A stretch of DNA of 64,000 bases from Lewinellaceae bacterium (lineage in GTDB: Bacteria > Bacteroidota > Bacteroidia > Chitinophagales > Saprospiraceae), in NCBI GenBank assembly GCA_016719605.1, contig JADJYW010000004.1:248001-312000 (forward strand), in the 5' to 3' direction. Below the pieces are notes generated by a model. That model saw nothing but the letters and a program-made list of their open reading frames with translations, did no database searches and was not told where the DNA came from. Of the stretch, positions 20,437 through 29,173 are shown one piece after another. Both the position numbers and the translations under genes were made by a program. The stretch's first letter is position 1. Every line of letters starts with the position of its first letter.

Positions 20437-20469
20437 CAAACTTAAAACAAATGGTTTTTAAAAACAAAA
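20437..20469 (-). promoter_or_regulatory. Promoter of the LexA-like gene
   Basis: Minus strand: a TTTTG -33 element (complement of 20465-20469), a 20-base spacer and TAAGTTTG (complement of 20437-20444). Spacing and both elements fit the Bacteroidota consensus. Confidence 0.6.
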
Positions 20470-20508
20470 TATGTCAAAGGCTTTTTTAAATTTTTTTAGA
20501 AAACCATT
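20449..20508. promoter_or_regulatory. Candidate operator: inverted AATGGTTTT repeats
   Basis: The block AAATGGTTTTTAAAAA at 20449-20464 recurs inverted at 20493-20508 (TTTTTAGAAAACCATT). The left copy contains the perfect 12-bp palindrome GTTTTTAAAAAC (20454-20465) between the -33 and -7 elements of the LexA-like gene. This is where an autorepressor would bind; A/T richness makes chance similarity possible. Confidence 0.4.
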
Positions 20509-20638
20509 GGCACGATTTTTTTTGTTGTCTGCAAATCAATCAATTGCACGGGATATGGAAAAATGCTTTTTCAAACACGAATCGCCGGTACCACAAGGAT
20601 GGGTAGTCCCGCAACGTATTGCGTTTCACATATTATCG

Positions 20639-20646
20639 TACATTTG
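20639..20646 (+). promoter_or_regulatory. -7 box TACATTTG of the parA operon
   Basis: Exact TAnnTTTG match 57 bases before the ParA ATG. A TTG at 20619-20621 is 17 bases upstream, somewhat close for a -33 element. Confidence 0.45.
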
Positions 20647-20703
20647 TTGCTTAAAAAGTGTCATCTCTTAGCGCTCACGGGCGCAAACACCTTTTTGTTT
20701 TAT

Positions 20704-21492
20704 ATGGGTATCGTCGTTTCTCTTCTCAACCACAAGGGTGGTGTTGGCAAAACAACCAGCGCCATTAATATAGGTGCGGGCCTGGTCGAACTGGGCAAAA
20801 AAATCCTGCTTATTGACCTGGACCCGCAAGCCAACCTCACCATCTCGCTTGGTATTCCGCGCCAACGATTTACAATCTACGAGGCGCTGCGCGGCGAAGG
20901 CGAACTGACTCCGTACACCCATAAACCCAATCTGGATATCATCACGTCCTCGCTCGACTTGTCCGGTGCGGAAATGGAACTGATCAACGAAGCGGGCCGC
21001 GAGTACATCCTGCGTGAACTGATCGGACAAGTGGAGGCCGACTACGACTATGTCATCATTGACTGTCCGCCATCGCTGGGTCTGCTGACCCTGAACGCCC
21101 TGACCAGCAGCCGCTTTGTACTGATCCCGCTGCAAACCGAATTTTTGGCCGTACAGGGCCTGGCTAAAATCAAACAGGTCATTGACAAGGTGCGCATGCG
21201 CCTGAACAAACAGGTGGAAATGGCGGGTGTGATTGCCACGATGTACGACAACCGCCGCGTACTGAACCGCGATGTGGTGGAAATTATCCATAAATACTTC
21301 GGCGACAAGGTGTTTAATACCTACATCCGCGACAATATCGCCCTTGCCGAAGCCCCTGCCCAGCGCAAGGATATTTTTGACTACAGCCCGAAATCGCCCG
21401 GTGCACAGGACTACCTCGCATTGTGCCGGGAGTTTTTGACCCGTGTGGAGGGCGTTGCCGAACCTGCACCCAAACAAGAACAAGAAGTCTGA
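20704..21492 (+). CDS. ParA/Soj-family partition ATPase
   Basis: A 262-residue deviant Walker-A ATPase. The P-loop KGGVGKTT is at residues 11-18 with the signature lysine of the ParA/MinD family, followed by LLIDLDPQAN and the Walker B-type VIIDCPPSLGLL. There is no N-terminal DNA-binding domain, so it is a short, Soj-like ParA that would bind DNA non-specifically when ATP-bound. ATG 20704 (MGIVVSLLNHKGGVGKTT) is chosen from the promoter and family start. Four bases separate it from a small RHH-type gene, its likely partner, instead of a ParB. It is divergent from the LexA-like gene. It may serve chromosome segregation or be a domesticated plasmid-type module. Confidence 0.92.
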   Translation: MGIVVSLLNHKGGVGKTTSAINIGAGLVELGKKILLIDLDPQANLTISLGIPRQRFTIYEALRGEGELTPYTHKPNLDIITSSLDLSGAEMELINEAGREYILRELIGQVEADYDYVIIDCPPSLGLLTLNALTSSRFVLIPLQTEFLAVQGLAKIKQVIDKVRMRLNKQVEMAGVIATMYDNRRVLNRDVVEIIHKYFGDKVFNTYIRDNIALAEAPAQRKDIFDYSPKSPGAQDYLALCREFLTRVEGVAEPAPKQEQEV

Positions 21493-21496
21493 ACCG

Positions 21497-21961
21497 ATGA
21501 GCAAAAAGAAATTCTCCGAAGGTCTGGACGACTTGTTCAAAGACCATCCCGCTGAAGTGGATACCTGGGGGCACGACGCCGAAACTGCGCCGCGTGAACG
21601 CCGACTGGCCAGCAAAAACTTTATGCACGACCTCGACTTGATGCTACAGGAGGCCATGGACGAAAGTTTCGAAAAACTGGAATCCGATCGGCCAACAGCA
21701 TCAAGCAACAAGAGCAAATCAGCTGCTGCGTATCGCGCTCCCGTCAGCGGCCTGGATGCGCTGATCCGCCAAACCGTGGATTTTCAAGAGATGAGCACGG
21801 ATGAGGAAAGCGGCAAAAAACGCCTCACTGTAGCCGTGGACAGAACCAAATTAGAGCAGCTCAAAGCCATCGCCCGCCTGGAAAATGCCTACATGAAAGA
21901 CATCCTGGTGCAACTGATTGACGAGTACATTCAGGAGTACGCCCGGGAAAAAGGAATTTAA
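21497..21961 (+). CDS. Small RHH-like protein, putative ParA partner
   Basis: A 154-residue protein: a polar, probably disordered N-terminal region (1-100) starting MSKKKFSEGLDDLF, and a C-terminal segment (about 110-154) with the strand-helix-helix pattern of a ribbon-helix-helix DNA-binding domain (RLTVAVDRTKLEQLKAIA, then a second helix ending in a charged tail). The tight link to ParA suggests it is the centromere-binding partner, replacing ParB. The ATG at 21497 is four bases after the ParA stop. I infer the RHH fold from pattern only. Confidence 0.65.
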   Translation: MSKKKFSEGLDDLFKDHPAEVDTWGHDAETAPRERRLASKNFMHDLDLMLQEAMDESFEKLESDRPTASSNKSKSAAAYRAPVSGLDALIRQTVDFQEMSTDEESGKKRLTVAVDRTKLEQLKAIARLENAYMKDILVQLIDEYIQEYAREKGI

Positions 21962-22033
21962 AGTTTTGAGTTTTGAGTTTCGAGTTTTGAGTGGCACTCG
22001 AAACTCGAAACTCAAAACTCAAAACTCAAAACC
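21961..22033. repeat. TTTTGAG/CTCAAAA inverted tandem repeat
   Basis: About four GTTTTGA(G/T)TTTTGAG-type units are followed, after a GGC centre, by five complementary ACTC(A/G)AAA units, giving a near-perfect palindrome of about 70 bases. It ends just before the TTG start of the DUF3137 gene. The same unit recurs inside the D-amino-acid dehydrogenase gene at 41323-41347. Confidence 0.75.
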
Positions 22034-22037
22034 GCAC

Positions 22038-22977
22038 TTGCGCGCCTACCACGACTTCCGACTTTTCTACAACCAGAGCATCCACCCGGAGTTGCTCAAT
22101 CTGGAGCAGCGCCGCCGCCGCCTGGTGCGTCTGCTGGGCCTTTCCGTATTCCTGCTGCTGGGTATAGCGTTTTTTGCAGGTGTATGTGGGGATATTTGTC
22201 GTGACGCTGATGCTGCTGATTCCTGTCGGACTTTGGGTCACCTACCTCGGCTTTCGGGTACAGGTCTATTACCAGGAATTTAAACCGCGGGTGATGGAAC
22301 TGATCCTCGATTTTATGGACAACGACATCAACCACGGCACCTTCCGGTACAGCGCCAAGGGCGGTATTCCAAAGGAAAAATTCCTGTCCAGCAAAATTTT
22401 TACCCGCGCCGACGAGTACCAGGCAGAAGACCTGATCACCGGGCGCGTACGCGAAATGCCCTTCGAATTATGCGAAGTGCGCGTGCGGGAATTTTCGGAC
22501 GTGCGCACCCGGCTCGACTATGTTTTTCAGGGCGTTTTTCTCTGGGGTGATTTCCGCCGCACAGATATGCAGGGCGGTATTTTGCTGCTGCCCGATGCCT
22601 ACCGCAAGTACCTCAGCCGCAGCGAACGGGCCTTCCACCTGTTCGGCGGGCGCCGCGTACGCAAGCACCTGTCGGACGAATTTGAGCAGGTTTTTGATAC
22701 CTACGCAACGCCCAATGTACGCCTGCGAGACGTACTGTCCGACGACCTCCAACGCGCCATCCTTGGTTTCCGAAAACGTTTCCAGGCGGAGAACCGCCAA
22801 AAGGAAATCTACCTGTCCATCATCAACGACAAGGTGTTCATAGCCCTCACGCACGACAAAAATCTGCTGGAACCCTCGCTGTTCCGCAATACCGTCAGTT
22901 TTGAGGTGGTCCGCGAGTTTTATGAAGATATCAACCTGTTGTTGGAAGTACTGCGGGAGGTGGATGTGTTGAATTGA
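22038..22977 (+). CDS. DUF3137 membrane protein, frameshifted
   Basis: The family profile (N-terminal FYNQSIHPELL, two transmembrane segments, then a soluble C-terminal domain) is split over two frames. Frame A, from a probable TTG at 22038, reads the N-terminus and first helix LVRLLGLSVFLLLGIAF; homology then continues in another frame with VYVGIFVVTLMLLIPVGLW and FKPRVMELILDFMDNDI. Deleting one T from the run of six at 22170-22175 joins them into about 312 residues. The rest shows no damage. Function of DUF3137 is unknown. It is third in the parA operon and 15 bases before the GT87-like gene. Sequencing error is the simplest explanation. Confidence 0.75.
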
Positions 22978-22992
22978 GCCTATTTTCGCCCC

Positions 22993-24243
22993 ATGCAAAT
23001 CAAAGCCTTCGCCCTCCTGCTTTTCATTGCTCAAATCTACCTCACGTTTCACGGGGTGGACTATTTTACCAAATACTGGAATCCGCTGGTGCTTTTCCTG
23101 GTGTCGCTGGGCATTGCAGTGCTGTTTTTTGGGCAACGCCTGCGGCAAATACCTGCCGTTTCACCAGCCCTGCGCGCGTTGCATCCCGGCGTTGCCGCAT
23201 GCTGGATCGTGGGCGGTATGCTCACCATTTTTCTCGGCTACGAGGAACTGCGCAAACTGTTCGTGCAATATGCCGATCCCGGCCAGTATTCCGACGTGCT
23301 GCCCCAGTTGGAAGCGCAGTACCAGCGTTTTCTGCGCGGCGAAATGCCCTACGCGCCGGTAGACCTCGGCTACAACGCTCCCTACCCCGTGTACATGCCG
23401 CTGCACTGGTTGCCGCTGGGTATTTCCGATGCGCTGGGCATAGACTCCCGCTGGTCGGGCTATATCCTGCTGGTGCTGGCCGCCGGGGTGTACGGCTACT
23501 GGGTCGGACGCCAAAACGCCTCCGTGGGCGCCCGCATTCTGGCACTGGCGCTGCCCTCGCTGGGGCTTTGGGGCTTTATCCTGTGGGGAAAACTGGAGGT
23601 GCCGGTTAGTTTTGAAATCGTGATCGCGGCCTATTATTTGGTGCTGGCCGCCGGGCTGCTGGGCCGCAATCTGCGGTGGATTACCATTGGCGTTGTCCTT
23701 TGCCTGCTCTCGCGGTACACCCTGGTTTTTTGGTTGCCTCTGCTGGCCTTTGTCCTCTGGCAGGAGTACCCGCGGGTGGCAAATTTCCGCCTGTGGGGCA
23801 CGGTTTTGCTGAGCATGCTGCTGCTGTACATCGTCCCGTTTTACCTGCGCGACCCCGGTATTTTTGCCGCAGGCTTGAAATACCACAACGACGGCGCAAT
23901 AGCCCAGTGGATCGGCCAGGGCGACCCGCCCGTATCGTGGAGCATGGAAAAAGGTGTGTATTTCGGTATCAACATGAAAGCCCATTTCCCCGGCGATGCC
24001 GTGCAGCAGGTGTTCCTTGCCCGCGTCTTGCAGGCCGGCCTTATGCTGGCCCTGCTCGGCTTCGGGATTTGGGCTTACCGCCGCTGGAAAAACCGGATTG
24101 ACGGTTTTTCGCTTTGTCTGGTGCTGCTGTATGCGGTGCTGGGCTGCTTCTATTTTTTTAGTCCCATGACGTTCCAGTACTACCTGTTGGTGCTGTTTGC
24201 GTTGTCGGCGACTGTGGTGGGGAAGGTGGTGCTTTCGGACTAA
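22993..24243 (+). CDS. GT87-like (DUF2029) integral membrane protein
   Basis: A 416-residue polytopic protein with about ten hydrophobic segments and a periplasmic loop after the second or third segment (GQYSDVLPQLEAQYQRFLRGEMPYAPV), followed by YPVYMPLHWLP. This pattern is typical of DUF2029/GT87 polyprenyl-phosphate-dependent mannosyltransferase-like proteins, which add sugars to envelope glycans on the outer face of the membrane. The ATG at 22993 follows the DUF3137 stop by 15 bases, so it probably ends the parA operon. Substrate unknown. Confidence 0.7.
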   Translation: MQIKAFALLLFIAQIYLTFHGVDYFTKYWNPLVLFLVSLGIAVLFFGQRLRQIPAVSPALRALHPGVAACWIVGGMLTIFLGYEELRKLFVQYADPGQYSDVLPQLEAQYQRFLRGEMPYAPVDLGYNAPYPVYMPLHWLPLGISDALGIDSRWSGYILLVLAAGVYGYWVGRQNASVGARILALALPSLGLWGFILWGKLEVPVSFEIVIAAYYLVLAAGLLGRNLRWITIGVVLCLLSRYTLVFWLPLLAFVLWQEYPRVANFRLWGTVLLSMLLLYIVPFYLRDPGIFAAGLKYHNDGAIAQWIGQGDPPVSWSMEKGVYFGINMKAHFPGDAVQQVFLARVLQAGLMLALLGFGIWAYRRWKNRIDGFSLCLVLLYAVLGCFYFFSPMTFQYYLLVLFALSATVVGKVVLSD

Positions 24244-24249
24244 GTACGT

Positions 24250-25014
24250 TCAAAACCGAATCGGCACCACGGCCTTGGTCACGTTTACGGCTCCGTGGTA
24301 CAGCACCAGATCGGCGGTGTCCCAGGTTTTGGGCACTTCAAAATACAGTACGCCCGCTCCGGTGGTATTGGCTTTTACGAAAGGAAAATCCAATTCATAC
24401 GGCGCTATTTCGTCATCGCCATGCACTATATGGAGCGAGGATGCCGATACATCTTGCCCGTAGGGCGGGCGAATACAACGCATACGCACGGCTAATTTGT
24501 AGTGCTCCGGAGTTTTGCTGCTCAGCGTCGCTTCCAGAAATTGGTAGCCGGTAGTGCCCACATATTCCGCAGTCAGGTCAATCTGCTCGGTAGAAATTGG
24601 TATTTTCCGAACGTCGGCCTCCTGCTTTTCCACTGTCGGGATAGCATCTTCCTTGTCGGCAATGGGTTCTGGTTTTTCGGAAAACAGCAGTTTCAGCGAG
24701 AAAAATCCAACCAGCACAAGTCCGAGAATGCCCAGCCCGATCCACAACGTGCGCCCTCCGGGATGCCTGGGCATATTTGCCGGCCGGGCCGGCGCACCGG
24801 GGCCTTCAATCAACTCCAGCAACCGGCGCCGGATACGGGCTTCCTCCACATTGGCTTGCTCCTCGGTGAGCACCCCCGCACGGGCGTCGGCTTTCAGATC
24901 GTGCCACTGCCCTTCCAGCAAAATCAGTTCAGACTGCGCCGTTTCCCGGAGCACGCGGAATAACTCGTCAATTTCATTTTGCGCAAGCAGGCGGCGGAGG
25001 TGTTCTTTTGACAT
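24250..25014 (-). CDS. Effector-associated domain (EAD11-like) membrane protein
   Basis: A 254-residue protein. Residues 1-71 look like effector-associated domain 11: two helices, then the LLEGQWHDLKADARAGVLT hairpin and EEARIRRRLLELIE, matching the family pattern (LsGrynrl..d...Gii..eE...e.NrIr.aLL.lI). A single transmembrane helix follows (about 90-111, LWIGLGILGLVLVGFFSLKLL), then a C-terminal domain (about 120-254) predicted beta-rich and not recognised. EADs are adaptor domains in NTPase- and protease-based conflict systems, where matching EADs couple sensor and effector. No effector gene with another EAD is visible nearby. ATG 25014 is the family start; longer frames read past the -7 box. 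Confidence 0.68.
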   Translation of the reverse strand: MSKEHLRRLLAQNEIDELFRVLRETAQSELILLEGQWHDLKADARAGVLTEEQANVEEARIRRRLLELIEGPGAPARPANMPRHPGGRTLWIGLGILGLVLVGFFSLKLLFSEKPEPIADKEDAIPTVEKQEADVRKIPISTEQIDLTAEYVGTTGYQFLEATLSSKTPEHYKLAVRMRCIRPPYGQDVSASSLHIVHGDDEIAPYELDFPFVKANTTGAGVLYFEVPKTWDTADLVLYHGAVNVTKAVVPIRF

Positions 25015-25463
25015 GGTAGAGAAAGGTGGAGCGGGTTGAGAAAGGGTGGAGCGTAAACCGTGCAAAAATAGTTGATTCCATGCATCGCGAGCATTGGGAC
25101 TTTTGTGTTTGCCGGCAAGGAGACTGGGTGGCGGAGTCGGGCAATCCGCGCTATATCCTCGATCCGCACTGTCGGTCATCCTCCCCGACTTCAGCCATGG
25201 GCGGTACCCGAAAATTCCGGGTTTTTAGCCCCCATTCGTTCATTCGCCCGGTGCGGAATAATCCTGCTGCTTATTTCTAAAAAAAACGGATGTTTGCCCG
25301 CTTGTTTTTTCACTGCGCAGACCCGGAGGCGCGGCATATTTCCTGAAAAACAAGTACGAACAGGTCTGAAATTCAGTCTCCGCTTTACGGACGACCGAGT
25401 TTGTTTATCTTAAAAAATCTTCGCGCGCCGGGTCTCTACGGTGAAAAAACAAGCACAAACACC
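25015..25463. other. Divergent intergenic region
   Basis: No credible gene. It holds the -7 box of the EAD gene (25063-25070) and, on the plus strand, a small hairpin (ACCCG 25206-25210 with CGGGT 25218-25222) followed by five T's, which looks like a terminator with no gene to serve. No exact -7 box was found for the M14 peptidase gene. Confidence 0.35.
25063..25070 (-). promoter_or_regulatory. -7 box TATTTTTG of the EAD gene
   Basis: Exact TAnnTTTG match on the minus strand, 48 bases before the ATG at 25014. No clear -33 element was seen. Confidence 0.4.
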
Positions 25464-27986
25464 ATGCACCATTTCCGCTCTATCCTTCTCCCGGCATTTG
25501 TTTGCCTGGCCTCCCTGCTCCCCGCCCAAACACCGCTGAAAAGCCCCGACGACTTTTTGCCACACCGCATAGGTGAGCAGTTTACGCCACACCATTTGCT
25601 CACGGACTATTTCGAGTATTTGGCCGCCAATGCCCCTGCGACCATGCGACTGGAGCGCTACGGCGCTACCAATGAAGCCCGCCCCTTGCAGGTAGCCTGT
25701 TTTTCATCGCCGGAAAACATCGCGCAACTGGAGCAAATCCGCCGGAACAACCTGCGGCTGGCCGGCGACCCCGCCGAGGCACGCGACGCTACACCTGCTC
25801 TCCCCGATGGGATCGCCATCGTCTGGCTCAGCATGAGCGTACACGGCAACGAACCCTCCGGCTCGGAATGCAGCATGCTATTGGCCTACCAGTTGGCCAC
25901 ACAAACCGAACCGGAAGTGCGCGAATGGCTGAAAAATACCGTGGTTATCCTCGACCCTTCGCTCAACCCCGACGGCTACGACCGCTATACCCACTGGTAC
26001 CGAAGTGTGAGCAATGTGCGGAAAAACCCGCGTGGCGATGCCCGCGAACACGCCGAACCCTGGCCCCGCGGTCGTACCAACCACTACCACTTCGACCTCA
26101 ACCGCGACTGGGCATGGGCTACCCAGATAGAAACCCAACAACGCCTCACCCTCTACCAGCGCTGGCTCCCCCATGTACATGCCGACCTGCACGAACAGTA
26201 TGTGGACAATCCCTACTATTTCGCGCCCGCCGCCGAACCCATGCACGATTACATCACGCCCTGGCAACGCGATTTCCAGACCCAAATCGGAGAACGCCAC
26301 GCCGGATACTTTGACCAAAATGGCTGGCTCTTCTTCACCAAAGAGGTGTTTGATCTGTTCTACCCGTCTTACGGCGACACCTACCCGATGTTCAGCGGCG
26401 CCATCGGCATGACCTACGAACAGGCCGGTCATTCCACCGCAGGCCGGGCCGTGATCAAATCCAACGGCGATACGCTCACCCTGCACGAACGTATCCTGCA
26501 CCACCTCACCACCAGCCGATCCACCATCGAAACGGCCAGCAAAAACGCCGCTACGCTGGTGGAAAATTTCCGTAAATACTACGAGCGCAGCGCCACCCGG
26601 CCGCAAGGCCCCTACCAGTCTTTTGTGATCCCGGCCACCAACGACCCCAACAAGGTGAACGCGCTGTGCGCGCTGCTCGACCGGCACCATATCCGCTACG
26701 GGCGGGCGGGCGCCACGGCTTCCGGCCTGAAGGGGTTTGACTACATGCAGGGCAAGGAAATGACCTTCAGCCTGACGGAAAAAGACGTAGTCATCAGCGC
26801 CTTCCAGCCGCACTCCGTCCTGTTGCAGGTGCTGTTTGAACCCGAACACCGACTGAGCGATTCGCTGACCTACGACATCACGGCATGGGCATTGCCACAC
26901 GCGTACGGCCTGGAGGCCTACGCTCTCAAACAGCGCCTGGAACCCAAACGCATTTTTGAACCGTACAAAGCCCCGGAAGTCCGGCTGGCCGGGCCGCCGT
27001 ACGCCTGGTGTATCCACCGGAAGTCGCTGGCGGAGGCTCGTTTTTTGGGCCGCATGCTCGAAAACGGCGTGAAGGTGCGCTACGCCATGCAGCCATTTTC
27101 CCTGGCCGATCAGCAGTTTGAGGCCGGCGCGCTGGTCATCACCCGTGCCGACAACCACGCCATCAGTGCCGATCTCGACGCTCTGGTGCAGGCCGCCGCC
27201 GCCGCTACCAACGTGCCCCTGCACCCGATTTTCACCGGCTGGGCCAACAAGGGCCGCGACCTCGGCTCCGAAAACTTCATGCCCGTCAAACACCCGGAGG
27301 TAGCCATCGTGTATGGCGATGACGTGGACGACAACAACTACGGCCATACCTGGTTTTTCTTCGAGCAGGAACTCGGCTATCCGGTTACGCCTGTGGCGCT
27401 GGATCGGCTGTCCCGCATTCGGCTGACCGACTACACGACGCTTGTTTTCCCCAACGGCAACTACAACTTGCCGGAAAGCACACTCAAAATTATTCAAGAA
27501 TGGGTGCGCCAGGGCGGGCGTTTGATTGCCTTTGAAAACGGCGTGCGCGCATTTGCCGACAAAGAAGGGTTTGAACTAAAAAGCAAAACAGAGGCTAAAA
27601 AAGACTCCGCCGCCACCGCCCCCAAACCCTACCAGTCCCGCGAACGGGAGGGTGTCAGCGATCAATTGCCGGGCGCGGTGGTACAAATGGAAATGGACAC
27701 CACGCACCCCCTGACGTTCGGGTTTTCCGGCAAGTATTTTTCGTTGAAAACAACTTCCAATCTGTTCGAAATGCCGGCCAACACGCATACGGCGATGTGG
27801 GTTGGCGAGGAGTTCAAATCGTACGGATTCATCGGCAGCCGCCTGAAACCCAAATTGAAAAACACCCCCGTGGTGGCGGTGCAACGCATAGGCAGCGGCG
27901 ATGTGGTTTATTTTGTAGACAACCCGCTGTTCCGTTGTTTTTGGGAGCAAGGCAAGATGTTGTTTGCCAATGCGCTGTTTTTTTGA
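25464..27986 (+). CDS. M14-family zinc carboxypeptidase, secreted
   Basis: An 840-residue protein with a signal peptide (FRSILLPAFVCLASLLPAQ) and an N-terminal M14 metallocarboxypeptidase domain (about 30-370). Zinc ligands: His127 and Glu130 in SVHGNEPSG, and the later His in HVHADLHEQ; the catalytic Glu is probably in GMTYEQAGHS. The remaining 470 residues include a domain resembling class I glutamine amidotransferase-like beta sheets (LTDYTTLVFPNGNY), common in these long M14 proteins. It likely trims peptides in the periplasm or outside the cell. ATG 25464 gives a standard signal peptide; the longer frame from 25401 does not. Confidence 0.9.
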   Translation: MHHFRSILLPAFVCLASLLPAQTPLKSPDDFLPHRIGEQFTPHHLLTDYFEYLAANAPATMRLERYGATNEARPLQVACFSSPENIAQLEQIRRNNLRLAGDPAEARDATPALPDGIAIVWLSMSVHGNEPSGSECSMLLAYQLATQTEPEVREWLKNTVVILDPSLNPDGYDRYTHWYRSVSNVRKNPRGDAREHAEPWPRGRTNHYHFDLNRDWAWATQIETQQRLTLYQRWLPHVHADLHEQYVDNPYYFAPAAEPMHDYITPWQRDFQTQIGERHAGYFDQNGWLFFTKEVFDLFYPSYGDTYPMFSGAIGMTYEQAGHSTAGRAVIKSNGDTLTLHERILHHLTTSRSTIETASKNAATLVENFRKYYERSATRPQGPYQSFVIPATNDPNKVNALCALLDRHHIRYGRAGATASGLKGFDYMQGKEMTFSLTEKDVVISAFQPHSVLLQVLFEPEHRLSDSLTYDITAWALPHAYGLEAYALKQRLEPKRIFEPYKAPEVRLAGPPYAWCIHRKSLAEARFLGRMLENGVKVRYAMQPFSLADQQFEAGALVITRADNHAISADLDALVQAAAAATNVPLHPIFTGWANKGRDLGSENFMPVKHPEVAIVYGDDVDDNNYGHTWFFFEQELGYPVTPVALDRLSRIRLTDYTTLVFPNGNYNLPESTLKIIQEWVRQGGRLIAFENGVRAFADKEGFELKSKTEAKKDSAATAPKPYQSREREGVSDQLPGAVVQMEMDTTHPLTFGFSGKYFSLKTTSNLFEMPANTHTAMWVGEEFKSYGFIGSRLKPKLKNTPVVAVQRIGSGDVVYFVDNPLFRCFWEQGKMLFANALFF

Positions 27987-27992
27987 GCGCAT

Positions 27993-29123
27993 TCAGAAAA
28001 CCAGCCCGATGCCGGTAGCAAACAACTCGGCCGTGGTTTCATGTGTTTTCAGCGAAACGCCGGCATGGCAGCGCAAGGGCGAACGAAACATGGGCGGAAA
28101 GTAGTAGCGCACCACCAGTTTGCTGTACCAGGCATGGGGAATGATTTGATTGATTTGGCCGCCCGTGTACACGCCCGCCAGCACCTGTATGCCGAGGCTG
28201 CCAAACAGAAATTCATCGGCCACGGTGACGGCTAAGCGGGTAGCCCCCAGCCGCGCTGCATGCTTGTCCAAAAAACCGGAGGTGCGGAGGCCAAAGTGGT
28301 ACACAGCCCGGTTGTACTCGTACTCCATGCCCACCAGCAGGCGGTTGACGCGGTTGATCTGAAAATACCCGGCGCCGGACAGCCCCCAAACGGGGTAGCG
28401 CGGCCCATCAAAAATCGAATACTCGGTCAGCGCCAGACTACCCGATACCATGCCGCCCCAGCGCCGCCCGCCGCGTTTGTTTTCCGAAGTTGCGTGGAAA
28501 TGTTCCTCCCGGATACCGCCGGGCGACCATGCCAGCGCGGCAAAGGCACCGGGCAGGTTTACGCCAAAATTGGGCAGGGTAGAGGCGCCGTTGGAAAAAT
28601 GACTGAGTGCCCCACCCGCCTGCACCCGCCAGTGCGCCGTCAGCCGATACTCCGCGCTCAGCCGAAACTGGGTAAAGTTGTTCCAGTGCGACCCAATGGC
28701 ATTCTGGTCGGGGTTGGAAAAGGAATCGTACGGTCGGGTCACATAGCCGAGGCCGGCGCCGACGCGAAAAATAGCCAGCCACCGACCGGTGCGCAACAAG
28801 GGCAGGTTCAGGTTGGGCAGCAAACCCCACGCATCGCCGTGGGCCTGTTTTCCCAACCGAAAATGCGCCACGGCCACCCCAAAGGCCGGATAGCGGTGCC
28901 AAACCTGCCATGATTTCCGGCCCTGCGTTTGAAAACGAACTCCAATTTCCTGCCCCCATACCGGTTGCCCGGTTTGAATCGTCAGTTTGGGCGTATGCCG
29001 CCAAAGCGTGCCGTGGTATGTCGCCGATTCCAAAGCCCAGGCAACCCTGTTTTGTGCCCCGACCAGAACGCCGTGCAACAAAAAACAGACAAAAAAACAG
29101 CCTCTGAACATGTTACGGTGCAT
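27993..29123 (-). CDS. Acyloxyacyl hydrolase / PagL-like outer-membrane protein
   Basis: A 376-residue exported protein with an N-terminal signal peptide (GCFFVCFLLHGVLVGAQ) and many amphipathic beta strands ending in Phe, as in outer-membrane barrels. GALSHFSNGAS resembles the catalytic His-Ser-Asn motif of PagL lipid A 3-O-deacylase (family acyloxyacyl hydrolase), which removes an acyl chain from lipid A. It is about twice the length of PagL, as in many Bacteroidota members. A second start at 29111 also fits. It is convergent with the M14 gene, with only six bases between stops. Active-site assignment is by motif alone. Confidence 0.7.
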   Translation of the reverse strand: MHRNMFRGCFFVCFLLHGVLVGAQNRVAWALESATYHGTLWRHTPKLTIQTGQPVWGQEIGVRFQTQGRKSWQVWHRYPAFGVAVAHFRLGKQAHGDAWGLLPNLNLPLLRTGRWLAIFRVGAGLGYVTRPYDSFSNPDQNAIGSHWNNFTQFRLSAEYRLTAHWRVQAGGALSHFSNGASTLPNFGVNLPGAFAALAWSPGGIREEHFHATSENKRGGRRWGGMVSGSLALTEYSIFDGPRYPVWGLSGAGYFQINRVNRLLVGMEYEYNRAVYHFGLRTSGFLDKHAARLGATRLAVTVADEFLFGSLGIQVLAGVYTGGQINQIIPHAWYSKLVVRYYFPPMFRSPLRCHAGVSLKTHETTAELFATGIGLVF

Positions 29124-29173
29124 TGGTAATTGATGGGCCGGGTTTCTGATTGCTCGTTTCGGGCCGGGAAACT

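Noticed and set aside
19618..21961. Prophage or integrative element around the S24 repressor and ParA
   Set aside because: No integrase, structural genes or attachment repeats; neighbours are ordinary chromosomal genes.
25878..27497. 539-codon minus-strand open frame opposite the M14 peptidase
   Set aside because: Low-information composition and no motifs; the plus strand carries an intact conserved protein.
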